From: Staphylococcus hsinchuensis
GTDB lineage: Bacteria > Bacillota > Bacilli > Staphylococcales > Staphylococcaceae
DNA length: 64,000 nucleotides
NCBI RefSeq assembly: GCF_038789205.1
Contig: NZ_CP128355.1
Span: 620,001 to 684,000, forward strand
Direction of reading: 5' to 3'
The stretch's first letter is position 1. Every line of letters starts with the position of its first letter. Position numbers and translations under genes: made by a program. The notes beneath the pieces were generated by a model, which had not been told where the DNA came from, did no database searches, and saw only the letters and a program-made list of their open reading frames with translations. Shown in pieces: positions 44,851 to 53,445 of this stretch.

Positions 44851-44867
44851 TTGGGAGGATTTTAATT

Positions 44868-45596
44868 ATGAGAAAAACAATTTTAACTACTATAGCAACA
44901 ATTTCATTAGGTGCTACTGGTGTAGGTGCTAACGCAGCACACGCTGAACAAAATAATTGTGCACCAGGCCAAGCTCAAAAACAAGTTGCACAACAACAAG
45001 GTGAGCAAAGAGGTCAATCAGCAGAACATCAAAATTATCATGCTAAGCAAAATCAACAAGATAAGCATCAACCTAAACATGTAAAATTTGAAAATAAAAA
45101 AGATGATAAAAAGCAAAATAATGTAACCCCAACTCCAGCACCACAACAAGATCAGTCATCTTCAGACGATGCATCATCTGATATTGATAGCACTTCTCCA
45201 ACGTCATCATCTGATTCAAGTGATGATAGCAGTGATTCAACATCATCAGATTCAACAAGTAGTTCAAGCACTTCAGATTCTAACAGTGACAGTTCAGACT
45301 CTACAGATTCATCAAATTCAACTGATTCAAGTAGCGATAGCTCAGATTCAGTATACAGTCAATTTATCGCTGCAGGTGGTACTAAAGAATTATGGGAAAG
45401 CATCGTTTTACCTGAATCAGGTGGAGACCCAGATGCAGTAAACTCAGCTGGATATAAAGGGTTAGGTCAAACCAAGGAATCTTGGGGAACTGGTTCAGTA
45501 GAAACACAAACAAAAGGTATGATTAATTACGCTAAAGAACGTTATGGTTCTATCGAAGCGGCCATTGAATTCCGTGAAGCTAACGGTTGGTGGTAA
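44868..45596 (+). CDS. Secreted Ser/Asp-rich lytic transglycosylase-like protein (IsaA/SceD type)
   Basis: This 242-residue protein has a signal peptide (MRKTILTTIATISLGATGVGANAAHA, cleavage about 26/27) and a Gln/His/Lys-rich mature N-terminus. A low-complexity Ser/Asp/Thr linker of about 65 residues follows. The C-terminal catalytic domain of about 85 residues has FIAAGGTKELWESIVLPESG (the Glu is the likely general acid), AGYKGLGQT and the end EFREANGWW. This domain resembles IsaA/SceD autolysins that cleave the glycan strands of peptidoglycan. The Ser/Asp linker recalls the SD stalk of surface adhesins, but there is no LPXTG anchor. Start ATG 44868 behind GGGAGG; 12 upstream codons are discarded. 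Confidence 0.82.
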   Translation: MRKTILTTIATISLGATGVGANAAHAEQNNCAPGQAQKQVAQQQGEQRGQSAEHQNYHAKQNQQDKHQPKHVKFENKKDDKKQNNVTPTPAPQQDQSSSDDASSDIDSTSPTSSSDSSDDSSDSTSSDSTSSSSTSDSNSDSSDSTDSSNSTDSSSDSSDSVYSQFIAAGGTKELWESIVLPESGGDPDAVNSAGYKGLGQTKESWGTGSVETQTKGMINYAKERYGSIEAAIEFREANGWW

Positions 45597-45811
45597 GTTT
45601 TAAGCGTTATAATTCAAAAGTCATAAAGTGAAATATAGACTCAAGTTCATTCTCCATATATTTTTAAAATCGCTACGGTTAAGTCTGTTCGAACTTAACC
45701 CGGGAAATATAGAACTTTAACGGATAATTGTCCCTAGATCCGTTACTAAAGAAGATTTATAGACATTTTAACACCCTAATAAAAAACACCCCTCAAATTA
45801 ATAAAAAATAA

Positions 45812-45860
45812 GACTCCCTTCCTAGTAGTTATTTAAAATACTGCTAGTGGAGGGAGTTTC
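45812..45860. terminator. Long hairpin terminator
   Basis: ACTCCCTTCC-TAGTAGT and ACTGCTAG-TGGAGGGAGT form an imperfect long stem with flanking A-rich and TTTC sequence. In the 45597-46014 gap there is also a hairpin with GGTTAAGT/ACTTAACC arms at 45678-45701 and one with AACGGAT/ATCCGTT near 45718-45745; no gene is visible. Confidence 0.65.
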
Positions 45861-45935
45861 ATATTGCATTTTATTAGTAATAACATTCGAGGTCACATTA
45901 TTTTGAGAAAATTCATTCAAAAAATAAAAAGTCTT

Positions 45936-45991
45936 TAAATAAATCTTTATTTATATCTTAGTTTTGTTAGACTATAAATAAGTTTTTATTT
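45936..45991 (+). promoter_or_regulatory. Two tandem palindromes ahead of the monooxygenase-BCCT operon
   Basis: TAAATAAATCTTTATTTA (45936-45953) is a perfect palindrome with 8-bp arms. AAATAAGTTTTTATTT (45976-45991) repeats its AAATAA/TTATTT arms. Centres are 39 bases apart, close to four helical turns, and the second lies about 20 bases before the start codon. They look like a repressor operator pair; the regulator is not identified. Confidence 0.5.
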
Positions 45992-46014
45992 GGTGATCAA
46001 GCATGGGGGTAGTT

Positions 46015-47322
46015 ATGGGAACACAAATGCATTTAGCTTCACTTATTTATAGTACTGGATTACATCAAGCATCTTGGAGATTAACTGATTCTCCAATTGA
46101 AAGAATTGGAGATATAGAATATCAAATTGAAATTGCTCAAATGGCAGAACGAGGTTGTCTTGATGCGATATTTTTAGCAGATGGACAATATGTATCAGGA
46201 GAAAGTACTGGACATCTTTCGTATTTTTTAGAGCCTTTAACAACACTTACTGCAATTTCACAACACACGCAATATATTGGTTTAATAGGGACAGTTTCTA
46301 CCACATTTTATGATCCGTATAATGTCGCACGACTTTTAGGAAGTTTGGATCACATTAGTCATGGTCGGGCTGGTATGAATATTGTGACTTCGCAAATGGA
46401 TGTTGAAGGTCAAAATCATTCGATGGCGCAATTACCGCCACTACAAGAAAGATATGAACGAGCAGAAGAATTTGTCACCGTGTTAAAGAAATTATGGACT
46501 TCTTTTAATCCAAGGGCATTAATTCATAATAGAGATACTGGTCAGGGCATAGATGCACAATTTCTAGAAGAAATAAATCACAATGGTAAATACTTTCAAA
46601 TAAATGGGCCGCTCAATATGCCTGCAAGTCCTCAAGTGTATCCGTTGTTATGCCAAGCTGGTACTTCTATCCCAGGGAGAGAGCTCGCTGCTAAGCAAGT
46701 CGACGTTATCTTTTCAATCGCATGGAATCAAAGTGATGCCAAAGCATTTTCTAAAGATTTAACTGAACGAACTCAGAAGTATCGTGACCCAAAAGATAAG
46801 CCACTTATTTTACCAGGGTTAACAGTATATGTTTCGGATACTGTTGAAGAAGCACAGGAAAAAGTAAATGAACTGGATCAATTTGTCGATAACGAAGATA
46901 AATTATTACAAATTGAACGCAGTATTGGTCAGGATATTTCGCAATGGCAGATGGATGAACCAATCCCATCTTTACCACCGTATGAAGATTTAACTGTCAA
47001 AGTAGGATCTAAAGCTCGATATGAAGCGATTCGTCACGTGATTGAAACAGAACATCTTACGTTACGTGAGTTATTGCAGAGGGTTAATACTTGGATGGGA
47101 CATAAAACGATTGTAGGAGATCCTGTGATGGTTGCAGATACGATGCAGCAATGGTTTGAAGCGGGTGCATGCGATGGCTTTATATTAATGCCACCTACAT
47201 ATCCAGATATGTTTGAAAATTTTATCGATAAAGTGATACCGATTTTACAAGAACGTGGGTTATTTAGAACAGAATATAAAGAAAAGACCTTGAGAGCAAG
47301 GTTTAAGAGAGAGGTAAATTAA
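46015..47322 (+). CDS. NtaA/SnaA/DszA-family flavin-dependent monooxygenase
   Basis: This luciferase-like (LLM) two-component monooxygenase of about 435 residues uses reduced FMN from a separate reductase. Signatures: MHLASLIYSTGLHQASWR, AERGCLDAIFLADG, GLIGTVSTTFYDPYNVARLLGSLDHISHGRAGMNIVTS, QAGTSIPGRELAAKQVDVIFS and the C-terminal GDPVMVADTMQQWFEAGACDGFIL. The family oxidises aminopolycarboxylates, sulfur heterocycles or similar compounds as N or S sources. Start ATG 46015 follows GGGGG well; ATG 46003 is an alternative. The transporter gene follows immediately. Confidence 0.9.
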   Translation: MGTQMHLASLIYSTGLHQASWRLTDSPIERIGDIEYQIEIAQMAERGCLDAIFLADGQYVSGESTGHLSYFLEPLTTLTAISQHTQYIGLIGTVSTTFYDPYNVARLLGSLDHISHGRAGMNIVTSQMDVEGQNHSMAQLPPLQERYERAEEFVTVLKKLWTSFNPRALIHNRDTGQGIDAQFLEEINHNGKYFQINGPLNMPASPQVYPLLCQAGTSIPGRELAAKQVDVIFSIAWNQSDAKAFSKDLTERTQKYRDPKDKPLILPGLTVYVSDTVEEAQEKVNELDQFVDNEDKLLQIERSIGQDISQWQMDEPIPSLPPYEDLTVKVGSKARYEAIRHVIETEHLTLRELLQRVNTWMGHKTIVGDPVMVADTMQQWFEAGACDGFILMPPTYPDMFENFIDKVIPILQERGLFRTEYKEKTLRARFKREVN

Positions 47323-47323
47323 C

Positions 47324-48868
47324 ATTAAAAATTCAAATTGGAAATCAAAATTAGATTGGCCCGTATTTTTAATAAGTGGAGGGCTACTTGTATTATTTGT
47401 AATCATGTCAATTGTGTTCACTAAAGAAACATCGGATGTAGTTAATCAAGGATTTAAACTATCTATTAGTTATTTTGGTGCATTTTGGCAAGTGTTGTTA
47501 CTTGTGACGTTTGCAGTAGGACTGTTTTTAGCATTTTCTCGTTATGGTCGTGTGAGATTAGGCAATGTATCTCAACCAGAAATGAGTTATTTTAAGTGGG
47601 CAGCGATTGTTATTACGTCTGGACTTGGAGCTGGAGCGATTTTCTGGGCTGCGGCTGAACCGATGTATTACTTTATTGATGTACCGCCGACGATGGGATC
47701 AGGTATTGATAATAAAAGTAAAGCAGCAATACCGGCTGCTATGGCACAAAGCTTTACCTCTTGGGGTTATACGGCTTGGGCTATTTATGGTGCGGTCAGC
47801 GGAATCATTATCATGTATGCACATTATAATAAAGGTTTGAAAATGCGACCACGAACATTGTTATTTCCAATATTTGGTCAGAAAATCGAAAATAATAAAG
47901 TGGGTTCGCTTATAGATGTATTTTGTATTATTGGTGCTGTTGCAGGTACAATCGGCACAATTGGATTTTTCGGTTTTCAGTTTAGTTATTGGCTACATAG
48001 CATTTTTGGAATTCCTGATAATATTGTAACGCAAATATTATCTGTCGTTGGGTTGATGATTATCGTGTCTATCTCAGCAATGACAGGAATTGAAAAAGGA
48101 ATTCAATTTTTAAGTAAAGTGAACGTTTGGTTAGCAATTGCAGTTGCAGTATTTATAGTGCTAATTGGCCTAGGAAGATTTATTGTTGATACATTTATTT
48201 CTTCCTATGGTGTCTATCTGACGAAATTTTTAGAAATAGGAACGTTTAGAGGAGATGACAAATGGGCTGGCACATGGATGTTGTTCTTCTTCGGTTGGTT
48301 TATCGGTTATGGACCACTCATGGGTATGCTTGTTGCTCGTATTTCTCGAGGTCGTACAATTCGTGAAATATTTATACTTGTATCTATCGTGGCAGCAGTT
48401 GTTTCGCACATTTGGTTTACTATCTTAGGTGGTAGTGGATTATTTTACGAGATTAAGAAAAGTGGGACCATCAGTAATCCGTTAAATGACAATGGACTAC
48501 CTGCAGCCGTGATTTCCATTGCTACTCATTTACCTTTAGGTGTGGTGTTAGTCGTCGCATTGCTCTTACTAACGTTAATCTTTGTTATTACGACAGCAGA
48601 TACGATGTCCTATTCTATTTCAATGTCTGTAACAGGTGAAGGCGATCCTCCGAAGATTATCCGTTTGTTCTGGGTTGTGATAATGGCAGTGATTTCAATC
48701 ATCCTCATCAATATCGGTGAAGGTAGTATTAGTGCGATTCAGTCATTTATTATCGTGACAGCTGTACCTATTTCGTTAATTATGTTGCCTGTCATTTGGA
48801 CTGCTCCGAAAATTGCGCACAAACTAGCGATTAGACAGAATATTATAAAAGATAGTGAAAATAAATAA
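47324..48868 (+). CDS. BCCT-family transporter, apparent ATT start
   Basis: Betaine/choline/carnitine-type secondary transporter. The first ATG of the frame (47405) would cut off most of the first membrane helix and has no ribosome-binding sequence nearby. The frame continues upstream and encodes KNSNWKSKLDWPVFLISGG, a normal BCCT N-terminus, with no ATG, GTG or TTG. ATT at 47324 lies 9 bases after GAGAGG and directly follows the monooxygenase stop, giving 514 residues. Twelve helices are predicted. BCCT signatures SWGYTAWAIYGAV and GYGPLMGMLVARISRGRTIRE are present, but the aromatic cage around them has fewer Trp than glycine-betaine carriers, so the substrate may differ. Confidence 0.85.
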   Translation: MKNSNWKSKLDWPVFLISGGLLVLFVIMSIVFTKETSDVVNQGFKLSISYFGAFWQVLLLVTFAVGLFLAFSRYGRVRLGNVSQPEMSYFKWAAIVITSGLGAGAIFWAAAEPMYYFIDVPPTMGSGIDNKSKAAIPAAMAQSFTSWGYTAWAIYGAVSGIIIMYAHYNKGLKMRPRTLLFPIFGQKIENNKVGSLIDVFCIIGAVAGTIGTIGFFGFQFSYWLHSIFGIPDNIVTQILSVVGLMIIVSISAMTGIEKGIQFLSKVNVWLAIAVAVFIVLIGLGRFIVDTFISSYGVYLTKFLEIGTFRGDDKWAGTWMLFFFGWFIGYGPLMGMLVARISRGRTIREIFILVSIVAAVVSHIWFTILGGSGLFYEIKKSGTISNPLNDNGLPAAVISIATHLPLGVVLVVALLLLTLIFVITTADTMSYSISMSVTGEGDPPKIIRLFWVVIMAVISIILINIGEGSISAIQSFIIVTAVPISLIMLPVIWTAPKIAHKLAIRQNIIKDSENK

Positions 48869-49030
48869 TTGAGATAAATATTACGAGAAAGTGCATATAT
48901 CCCACTAAGGTAAAGGTATAAAACAACGTATTTAATTTATATAAGTTAATTAAAAGAAAAAAGCTCTATACATCATTTATAAAATTGATTATACTTGAGA
49001 ACAAGGATTTTATAAGATTGAGGAGAAAAT

Positions 49031-50455
49031 ATGAATATTTTAAAAAGAATGTTTCAAAGACCAGATGTGTCTCTGTTTCAAAATAAAGATGCACATCTAG
49101 AAAGGACGCTTCGAGTTAGAGATTTCTTAGCACTTGGCGTAGGGACAATCGTATCGACAGCAATATTTACTTTACCGGGTGTCGTAGCGGCAGATCATAC
49201 AGGCCCATCAGTCAGTTTATCGTTTCTTGTATCAGCGATTGTAGCCGCACTTATCGCGTTTGTTTATGCTGAAATGGCAACGGTTATGCCATTTGCTGGT
49301 TCGGCTTACACTTGGATTAGTATATTGTTCGGTGAATTCTTTGGCTGGCTCGTAGGTTGGGCATTAATTGCCGAATACCTTATCGCCGTAGCATTTGTCG
49401 CCTCTGGATTTTCCGCGAATTTGCGTGGATTGTTAAACCCATTTGATATTAAGTTACCAAACAGTTTATCGAATTCATTGGGTACCAATGGCGGTATTGT
49501 TGATATCATTGCAGCCATTGTCATCGTTATTACAGCACTGTTGTTATCTAGAGGGGCTTCTGAAACGGCGCGTGTTCAAAATACGCTGGTTGTATTAAAG
49601 ATATTAGCGATTTTGTTATTTGTCGTTGTTGGGTTAAGCGTTGTTAATGTCGGACATTATGTGCCATTTATTCCAGAATACAAAATGACTGAAGCAGGTG
49701 CATTTGGCGGTTGGCAAGGCATCTATGCAGGGAGTTCAGTCATCTTTATTTCCTACATAGGGTTTGATTCAATAGCAGCCAGTTCTGGTGAAGCGATTAA
49801 TCCACAGAAGACGATGCCATTAGGTATACTAGGCTCACTGATTATAGGTGTAACTTTATTTATCATTGTTTCACTCGTATTAGTTGGTATGTTCGATTAT
49901 ACAGCTTATAAAGATAATGCAGAGCCAGTTGGATGGGCTTTACGTGAAAGTGGTCACGGTGTTATTTCGGTTATTGTGCAAGCTGTATCAGTGCTAGGTA
50001 TGTTCACTGCATTAATAGGAATGATGTTAGCAGGTTCTCGTTTACTTTATTCGTTCGGTCGTGATGGCTTGTTACCAAAATGGATCGGTACCCTTAATAA
50101 GAAGAACTTACCGAATAGAGCTCTTATTGTATTAACAATCATTGCAGTGATTATCGGTTCAGTGTTCCCGTTTGGATTTTTAGCTCAATTGATGTCTGCA
50201 GGAACACTTGTAGCATTTATGTTCGTTGTTATAGGACTCTTCAGCTTACGTCGTCGTGAAGGTAAAGATTTACCAGAGCCGTCATTTAAGTTACCATTTT
50301 ATCCGATTACGCCAGTTTTAATACTGATTTGTGTCTTTGCTATATTTTGGGGATTAAGCGGTCAAGCGAAGTTCTATACTTTACTATGGTTTATAGCCGG
50401 TATTATTTTTTACGGATTCTACCTCATTAAAAGTAGTCTCAAAAAAGAAAAGTAA
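49031..50455 (+). CDS. APC-family amino acid permease (BcaP/YfnA-like)
   Basis: This 474-residue permease has about 12 helices. Signatures: LRVRDFLALGVGTIVSTAIFTLPG in helix 1 (substrate-binding GTIVSTAIF in place of the usual GxGIF), PFAGSAYTWISILFGEFFGWLVGWALIAEYL, and FISYIGFDSIAASSGEAINPQKTMPLGI. Closest in pattern to cationic/branched-chain permeases of the CAT group. ATG behind GAGGAG. Confidence 0.88.
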   Translation: MNILKRMFQRPDVSLFQNKDAHLERTLRVRDFLALGVGTIVSTAIFTLPGVVAADHTGPSVSLSFLVSAIVAALIAFVYAEMATVMPFAGSAYTWISILFGEFFGWLVGWALIAEYLIAVAFVASGFSANLRGLLNPFDIKLPNSLSNSLGTNGGIVDIIAAIVIVITALLLSRGASETARVQNTLVVLKILAILLFVVVGLSVVNVGHYVPFIPEYKMTEAGAFGGWQGIYAGSSVIFISYIGFDSIAASSGEAINPQKTMPLGILGSLIIGVTLFIIVSLVLVGMFDYTAYKDNAEPVGWALRESGHGVISVIVQAVSVLGMFTALIGMMLAGSRLLYSFGRDGLLPKWIGTLNKKNLPNRALIVLTIIAVIIGSVFPFGFLAQLMSAGTLVAFMFVVIGLFSLRRREGKDLPEPSFKLPFYPITPVLILICVFAIFWGLSGQAKFYTLLWFIAGIIFYGFYLIKSSLKKEK

Positions 50456-50464
50456 ATTACCTTG

Positions 50465-50496
50465 AACACCTGTCGAAAGATGGGTGTTTCTTTTTG
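50465..50496 (+). terminator. Terminator of the APC permease gene
   Basis: AACACC and GGTGTT pair around TGTCGAAAGATG, followed by TCTTTTTG. Confidence 0.75.
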
Positions 50497-50518
50497 TATT
50501 TTTTTATAGTAAAATTAT

Positions 50519-50532
50519 GTTGCAAATGCAAC
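50519..50532 (+). promoter_or_regulatory. Candidate MarR autoregulatory operator
   Basis: GTTGCAAATGCAAC is a perfect inverted repeat (GTTGCA-AA-TGCAAC) between a TAAAAT -10-like element and the start of the MarR gene, the usual place for autorepression. Confidence 0.55.
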
Positions 50533-50551
50533 AAAAAGAGGTGAGATTTCA

Positions 50552-51004
50552 TTGAAAGATATATTAAGAGATATTGGGGTTATTGCGAGAGCATTAGAGT
50601 CTATTAGCAATATTGAATTTAAAGAAATAGACTTAGCTAAAGGCCAGTTTGTTTATTTAGTAAGAATTTATGAAAATCCAGGCATTATACAGGAGAAATT
50701 AGCGGAATTAGTGAAGATTGATCGTACGACCGCCTCAAGAGCAATTCGTAATTTAGAGAAAAATGGCTTTATATACAAACAAGCGGACGCAACGAATAAG
50801 AAAAATAAATTGCTGTATGTTACAGAAAAAGGAAAATCAATCTATCCATTTATCATACGAGAAAATGAACATTCTAATTCGGTGGCACTTGAAGGATTTA
50901 CTAAAGAAGAAATTGAAACATTATCAGCAATGTTGAAACGTGTGAATAATAATATTTCTGAAGATTGGCATTTAGTTAAAAAAGGCAATAAACGACATTA
51001 TTAA
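50552..51004 (+). CDS. MarR-family transcriptional regulator
   Basis: This 150-residue winged-helix protein has the MarR core GIIQEKLAELVKIDRTTASRAIRNLEKNGFIYKQADATNKKNKLLYVTEKG (recognition helix and beta-wing). TTG start behind GAGGTGAG. It is followed after 15 bases by the paiA-like gene and probably represses the three-gene operon through the palindrome at its promoter. Confidence 0.9.
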   Translation: MKDILRDIGVIARALESISNIEFKEIDLAKGQFVYLVRIYENPGIIQEKLAELVKIDRTTASRAIRNLEKNGFIYKQADATNKKNKLLYVTEKGKSIYPFIIRENEHSNSVALEGFTKEEIETLSAMLKRVNNNISEDWHLVKKGNKRHY

Positions 51005-51019
51005 AGGATGTGCATTGAT

Positions 51020-51535
51020 ATGATTAGAGAAGTGACGCAAGCAGATTTAAAACAACTGCAACAAATAAGTTATCGTACGTTTGATGAAACATTCCGTGCT
51101 CAGAATAAAAAGGAAAATATAGATAATTACTTAGCAACTGCTTTTACAGAAGAGAAGTTATTGAAAGAATTAGACTGCCCGCATTCTTATTTTTATTTTA
51201 TTGAGCATGAGGGGCAATTAGCAGGATATCTGAAACTTAATACGTTAGATGCCCAAACTGAAGATGTTGCATCAAATAGTTTGGAGATTGAGCGTATTTA
51301 TATTTTGAAAGATTTTCAAAAAGCAGGTTTAGGTAAGGCATTGTTTAATTTGGCTTTACAAGTTGCACAAGATAAACAATGTGACAATATTTGGTTAGGT
51401 GTATGGGAGAAGAATGACAACGCGATACAGTTTTATAAAAAGTTAGGCTTTCAAACCGTTGACGCACACGCATTTATGATGGGAGATGAACGCCAAATAG
51501 ATCATATTATGGTTAAACCATTAAAGGGGGAATAG
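51020..51535 (+). CDS. paiA: PaiA-like GNAT N-acetyltransferase
   Basis: This protein of about 171 residues has MIREVTQADLKQLQQISYRTFDETF at the N-terminus and the acetyl-CoA site ERIYILKDFQKAGLGKALFNLALQ followed by NIWLGVWEKNDNAIQFYKKLGFQTV. B. subtilis PaiA acetylates spermidine and spermine. Linkage to a paiB gene supports the name. ATG 51020 is preferred to ATG 51008, which touches its ribosome-binding site. Confidence 0.85.
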   Translation: MIREVTQADLKQLQQISYRTFDETFRAQNKKENIDNYLATAFTEEKLLKELDCPHSYFYFIEHEGQLAGYLKLNTLDAQTEDVASNSLEIERIYILKDFQKAGLGKALFNLALQVAQDKQCDNIWLGVWEKNDNAIQFYKKLGFQTVDAHAFMMGDERQIDHIMVKPLKGE

Positions 51536-51537
51536 TG

Positions 51538-52152
51538 ATGTATATACCAAAACAGTATGAAATGCATGATATTCAAGAAATGAAACAGTTTATGAAAAAC
51601 CATGCGTTTGTCACAATCGTATCTGTAAATCAAGAAGGTAAACCAGTGGCGACGCATATGCCAGTGAATGTAACAGATATAGGAGACGAGATTTATATTT
51701 CTGGTCACTTTGCAAAGGGTAATACGCAGTGGCAAACGTTAGAAGAAGCGGACGATGTGTTAGTCATCTTCCAAGGGCCGCATAGCTACATCTCTTCAAC
51801 ATGGTATGAAAAAGAAGATGTACCGACGTGGAATTATCAAAGTATTCAAGTTTCTGGTCGTAGTCGAATATTAACTGAACAAGATTTAGAGAAAGAACTT
51901 ATCAAGTTGTTAGATAGATACGAAGGTCATCGTGATAATGGTGCGACGTGGGATAATATGTCAGATCAAACACGTAAACAAATTAAAGGTATTGTCGGAT
52001 TCGAATTAAAAGTGACTGAAATTGCTGCAGCTTATAAATTGAGTCAAAGTCGTTCAGAAAGAGACCGTAGTCAGATAGTGAAAGAACTGGAGAATAGTGA
52101 ACATGATTTAGAACAAGGCGTTGCACAAGCTATGAAACAGCAAGGGAAATAA
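51538..52152 (+). CDS. paiB: PaiB-like FMN-binding protein
   Basis: This protein of about 204 residues has the PaiB signature: MYIPKQYEMHDIQEMKQFMKNHAFVTIVS, ISGHFAKGNTQW, VLVIFQGPHSYISSTWYEKEDVPTWNYQSIQVSG and IVGFELKVTEI. The fold is a split-barrel flavin-binding type. In B. subtilis paiB is linked genetically to repression of protease and sporulation genes; biochemical role is unclear. Start ATG 51538 behind AAGGGGG; it overlaps the paiA end region. Confidence 0.88.
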   Translation: MYIPKQYEMHDIQEMKQFMKNHAFVTIVSVNQEGKPVATHMPVNVTDIGDEIYISGHFAKGNTQWQTLEEADDVLVIFQGPHSYISSTWYEKEDVPTWNYQSIQVSGRSRILTEQDLEKELIKLLDRYEGHRDNGATWDNMSDQTRKQIKGIVGFELKVTEIAAAYKLSQSRSERDRSQIVKELENSEHDLEQGVAQAMKQQGK

Positions 52153-52267
52153 AATAAATGCTCCCGGGAATGAAAGAAGTTTAATCTCATCTTTCAAACG
52201 ATATTGTATTAATCACAATTAAGTTGTAAAATATATAAATCGAAAGCTTTCACAGGGAGTGTCGGGA

Positions 52268-52627
52268 TTGAATATTGTTTCTATCATATTAACTGTATTG
52301 GTAGCGTTGGAATTTTTCTATATTATGTATTTACAAACCTTTGCGACGACGTCAGAGAATACGGGTCGCGTCTTTAATATGTCTACTGAAAAACTTAAAG
52401 ATGAGAATGTGAATGTGTTATTGAAGAATCAAGGTGTCTATAATGGTTTAATCGGGTTATTGCTATTATACGGTACTTTTTTTGTAGCGCATGCGAAAGG
52501 ATTTGTAGCGGCTATCTTAATTTATATTATCCTCGTTGCAATATACGGTGCTATAACAAGTGATAAAAATATCATTTGGAAACAGGGCGGTTTAGCTATT
52601 ATTGCGTTGATTTCGTTGCTATTTTAA
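52268..52627 (+). CDS. DUF1304 membrane protein
   Basis: This protein of about 119 residues has four hydrophobic helices. The first two thirds (IVSIILTVLVALEFFYIMYLQ, NQGVYNGLIGLLLLYG) and the ending KNIIWKQGGLAIIALISL match DUF1304. Function unknown. TTG 52268 is 8 bases after AGGGAG; GTG at 52259 is the alternative. Confidence 0.85.
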   Translation: MNIVSIILTVLVALEFFYIMYLQTFATTSENTGRVFNMSTEKLKDENVNVLLKNQGVYNGLIGLLLLYGTFFVAHAKGFVAAILIYIILVAIYGAITSDKNIIWKQGGLAIIALISLLF

Positions 52628-52654
52628 ACTTATTACTTCAATTTAAAACCTAAG

Positions 52655-52690
52655 AAAACCTCCAACTTTTTAAATAAAGTGGAGGTTTTT
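52655..52690. terminator. Bidirectional terminator
   Basis: AAAACCTCCAACTTT and AAAGTGGAGGTTTT pair around TTAAAT, with T on both strands, between converging genes. Confidence 0.9.
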
Positions 52691-52724
52691 AATATTAGTT
52701 ATGACTTTGAATCATATTCAGATT

Positions 52725-53246
52725 TCAATAAACTGAAGACATGACTGTCACAAAATTTACCGTTGAGTTTTCATCTTGCCTTAGTGTGCTTTCATGAGTA
52801 AAACCTAATTTTTGAGGTATTTTTTGACATTTATAATTTTCAACAGAAGTTCGAATTTCAATTCGATTTAAATTTAAATCATTAAAACAATGATCGATAA
52901 GAAACTGTGTACATGTTGTCATAATGCCTTGTTTTTGAGCATTTTTAGCTAAGTAATAACCAATTGAGGTTCTTTGATTAACCCAATCGATATAGTGTAA
53001 ACCAATGACACCAACGAGTTGATTGTTATACCAAATGCCACAATGGAAACCGTCATTTTTAACAAATTGCTGTAAGCTTGAATGAATAAACTGTAACGTG
53101 TCGTCTTTAGTGTTTGTAAATGCTACAAAAGGTAGCCATTCTCCTAAATAATCTCTTGATTGATCCACCATATTAAATAAAGTTTGGGCGTCATTTTCTT
53201 CTAAAATCTTTAAACTGATATTGTCAGTAACGTGAGTTTTAAACAT
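52725..53246 (-). CDS. GNAT acetyltransferase (RimL type)
   Basis: This protein of about 173 residues has the RimL pattern: MFKTHVTDNISLKILEENDAQTLF, DYLGEWLPFV, VGVIGLHYIDWVNQRTSIGYYLAKNAQKQGIMT and LNRIEIRTSVENYKCQKIPQKLGFTHE. Relatives acetylate N-terminal serine of ribosomal protein L12 or small molecules. ATG 53246 follows AGGAGTG; three earlier codons from a GTG are unlikely to be used. Confidence 0.87.
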   Translation of the reverse strand: MFKTHVTDNISLKILEENDAQTLFNMVDQSRDYLGEWLPFVAFTNTKDDTLQFIHSSLQQFVKNDGFHCGIWYNNQLVGVIGLHYIDWVNQRTSIGYYLAKNAQKQGIMTTCTQFLIDHCFNDLNLNRIEIRTSVENYKCQKIPQKLGFTHESTLRQDENSTVNFVTVMSSVY

Positions 53247-53445
53247 ATGCACCACTCCTTTACCAAAGTATACACAAGAGCGCTAGCATATATCTATAAA
53301 AATTTAGAAAACTCATGATATTATTAAGTAGTTGATAATAAATGATAATATAAAATAAACAATTGCGTTAAATTTTTTTCAATAAGTTAAAACAATCCCT
53401 ACTTATGATTGTTGCGTCTTTATACTAAATAATGGAGGGTAACGA

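Noticed and set aside
45073..45441. Frames on both strands within the Ser/Asp linker region
   Set aside because: Low-complexity TCA/GAT repeats leave all frames open; only the frame with signal peptide and catalytic domain is credible.
45686..45707. Possible Noc-binding site (CCCGGGAAAT) downstream of the transglycosylase gene
   Set aside because: Only the right half matches ATTTCCCGGGAAAT; three mismatches in the left half. Similar partial matches occur at 52163 and 56658, so I do not call it.
52243..52258. TCGAAAGCTTTCA palindrome upstream of the DUF1304 gene as a cre site
   Set aside because: The centre reads GC instead of the CG required by CcpA and the spacing does not fit the motif.
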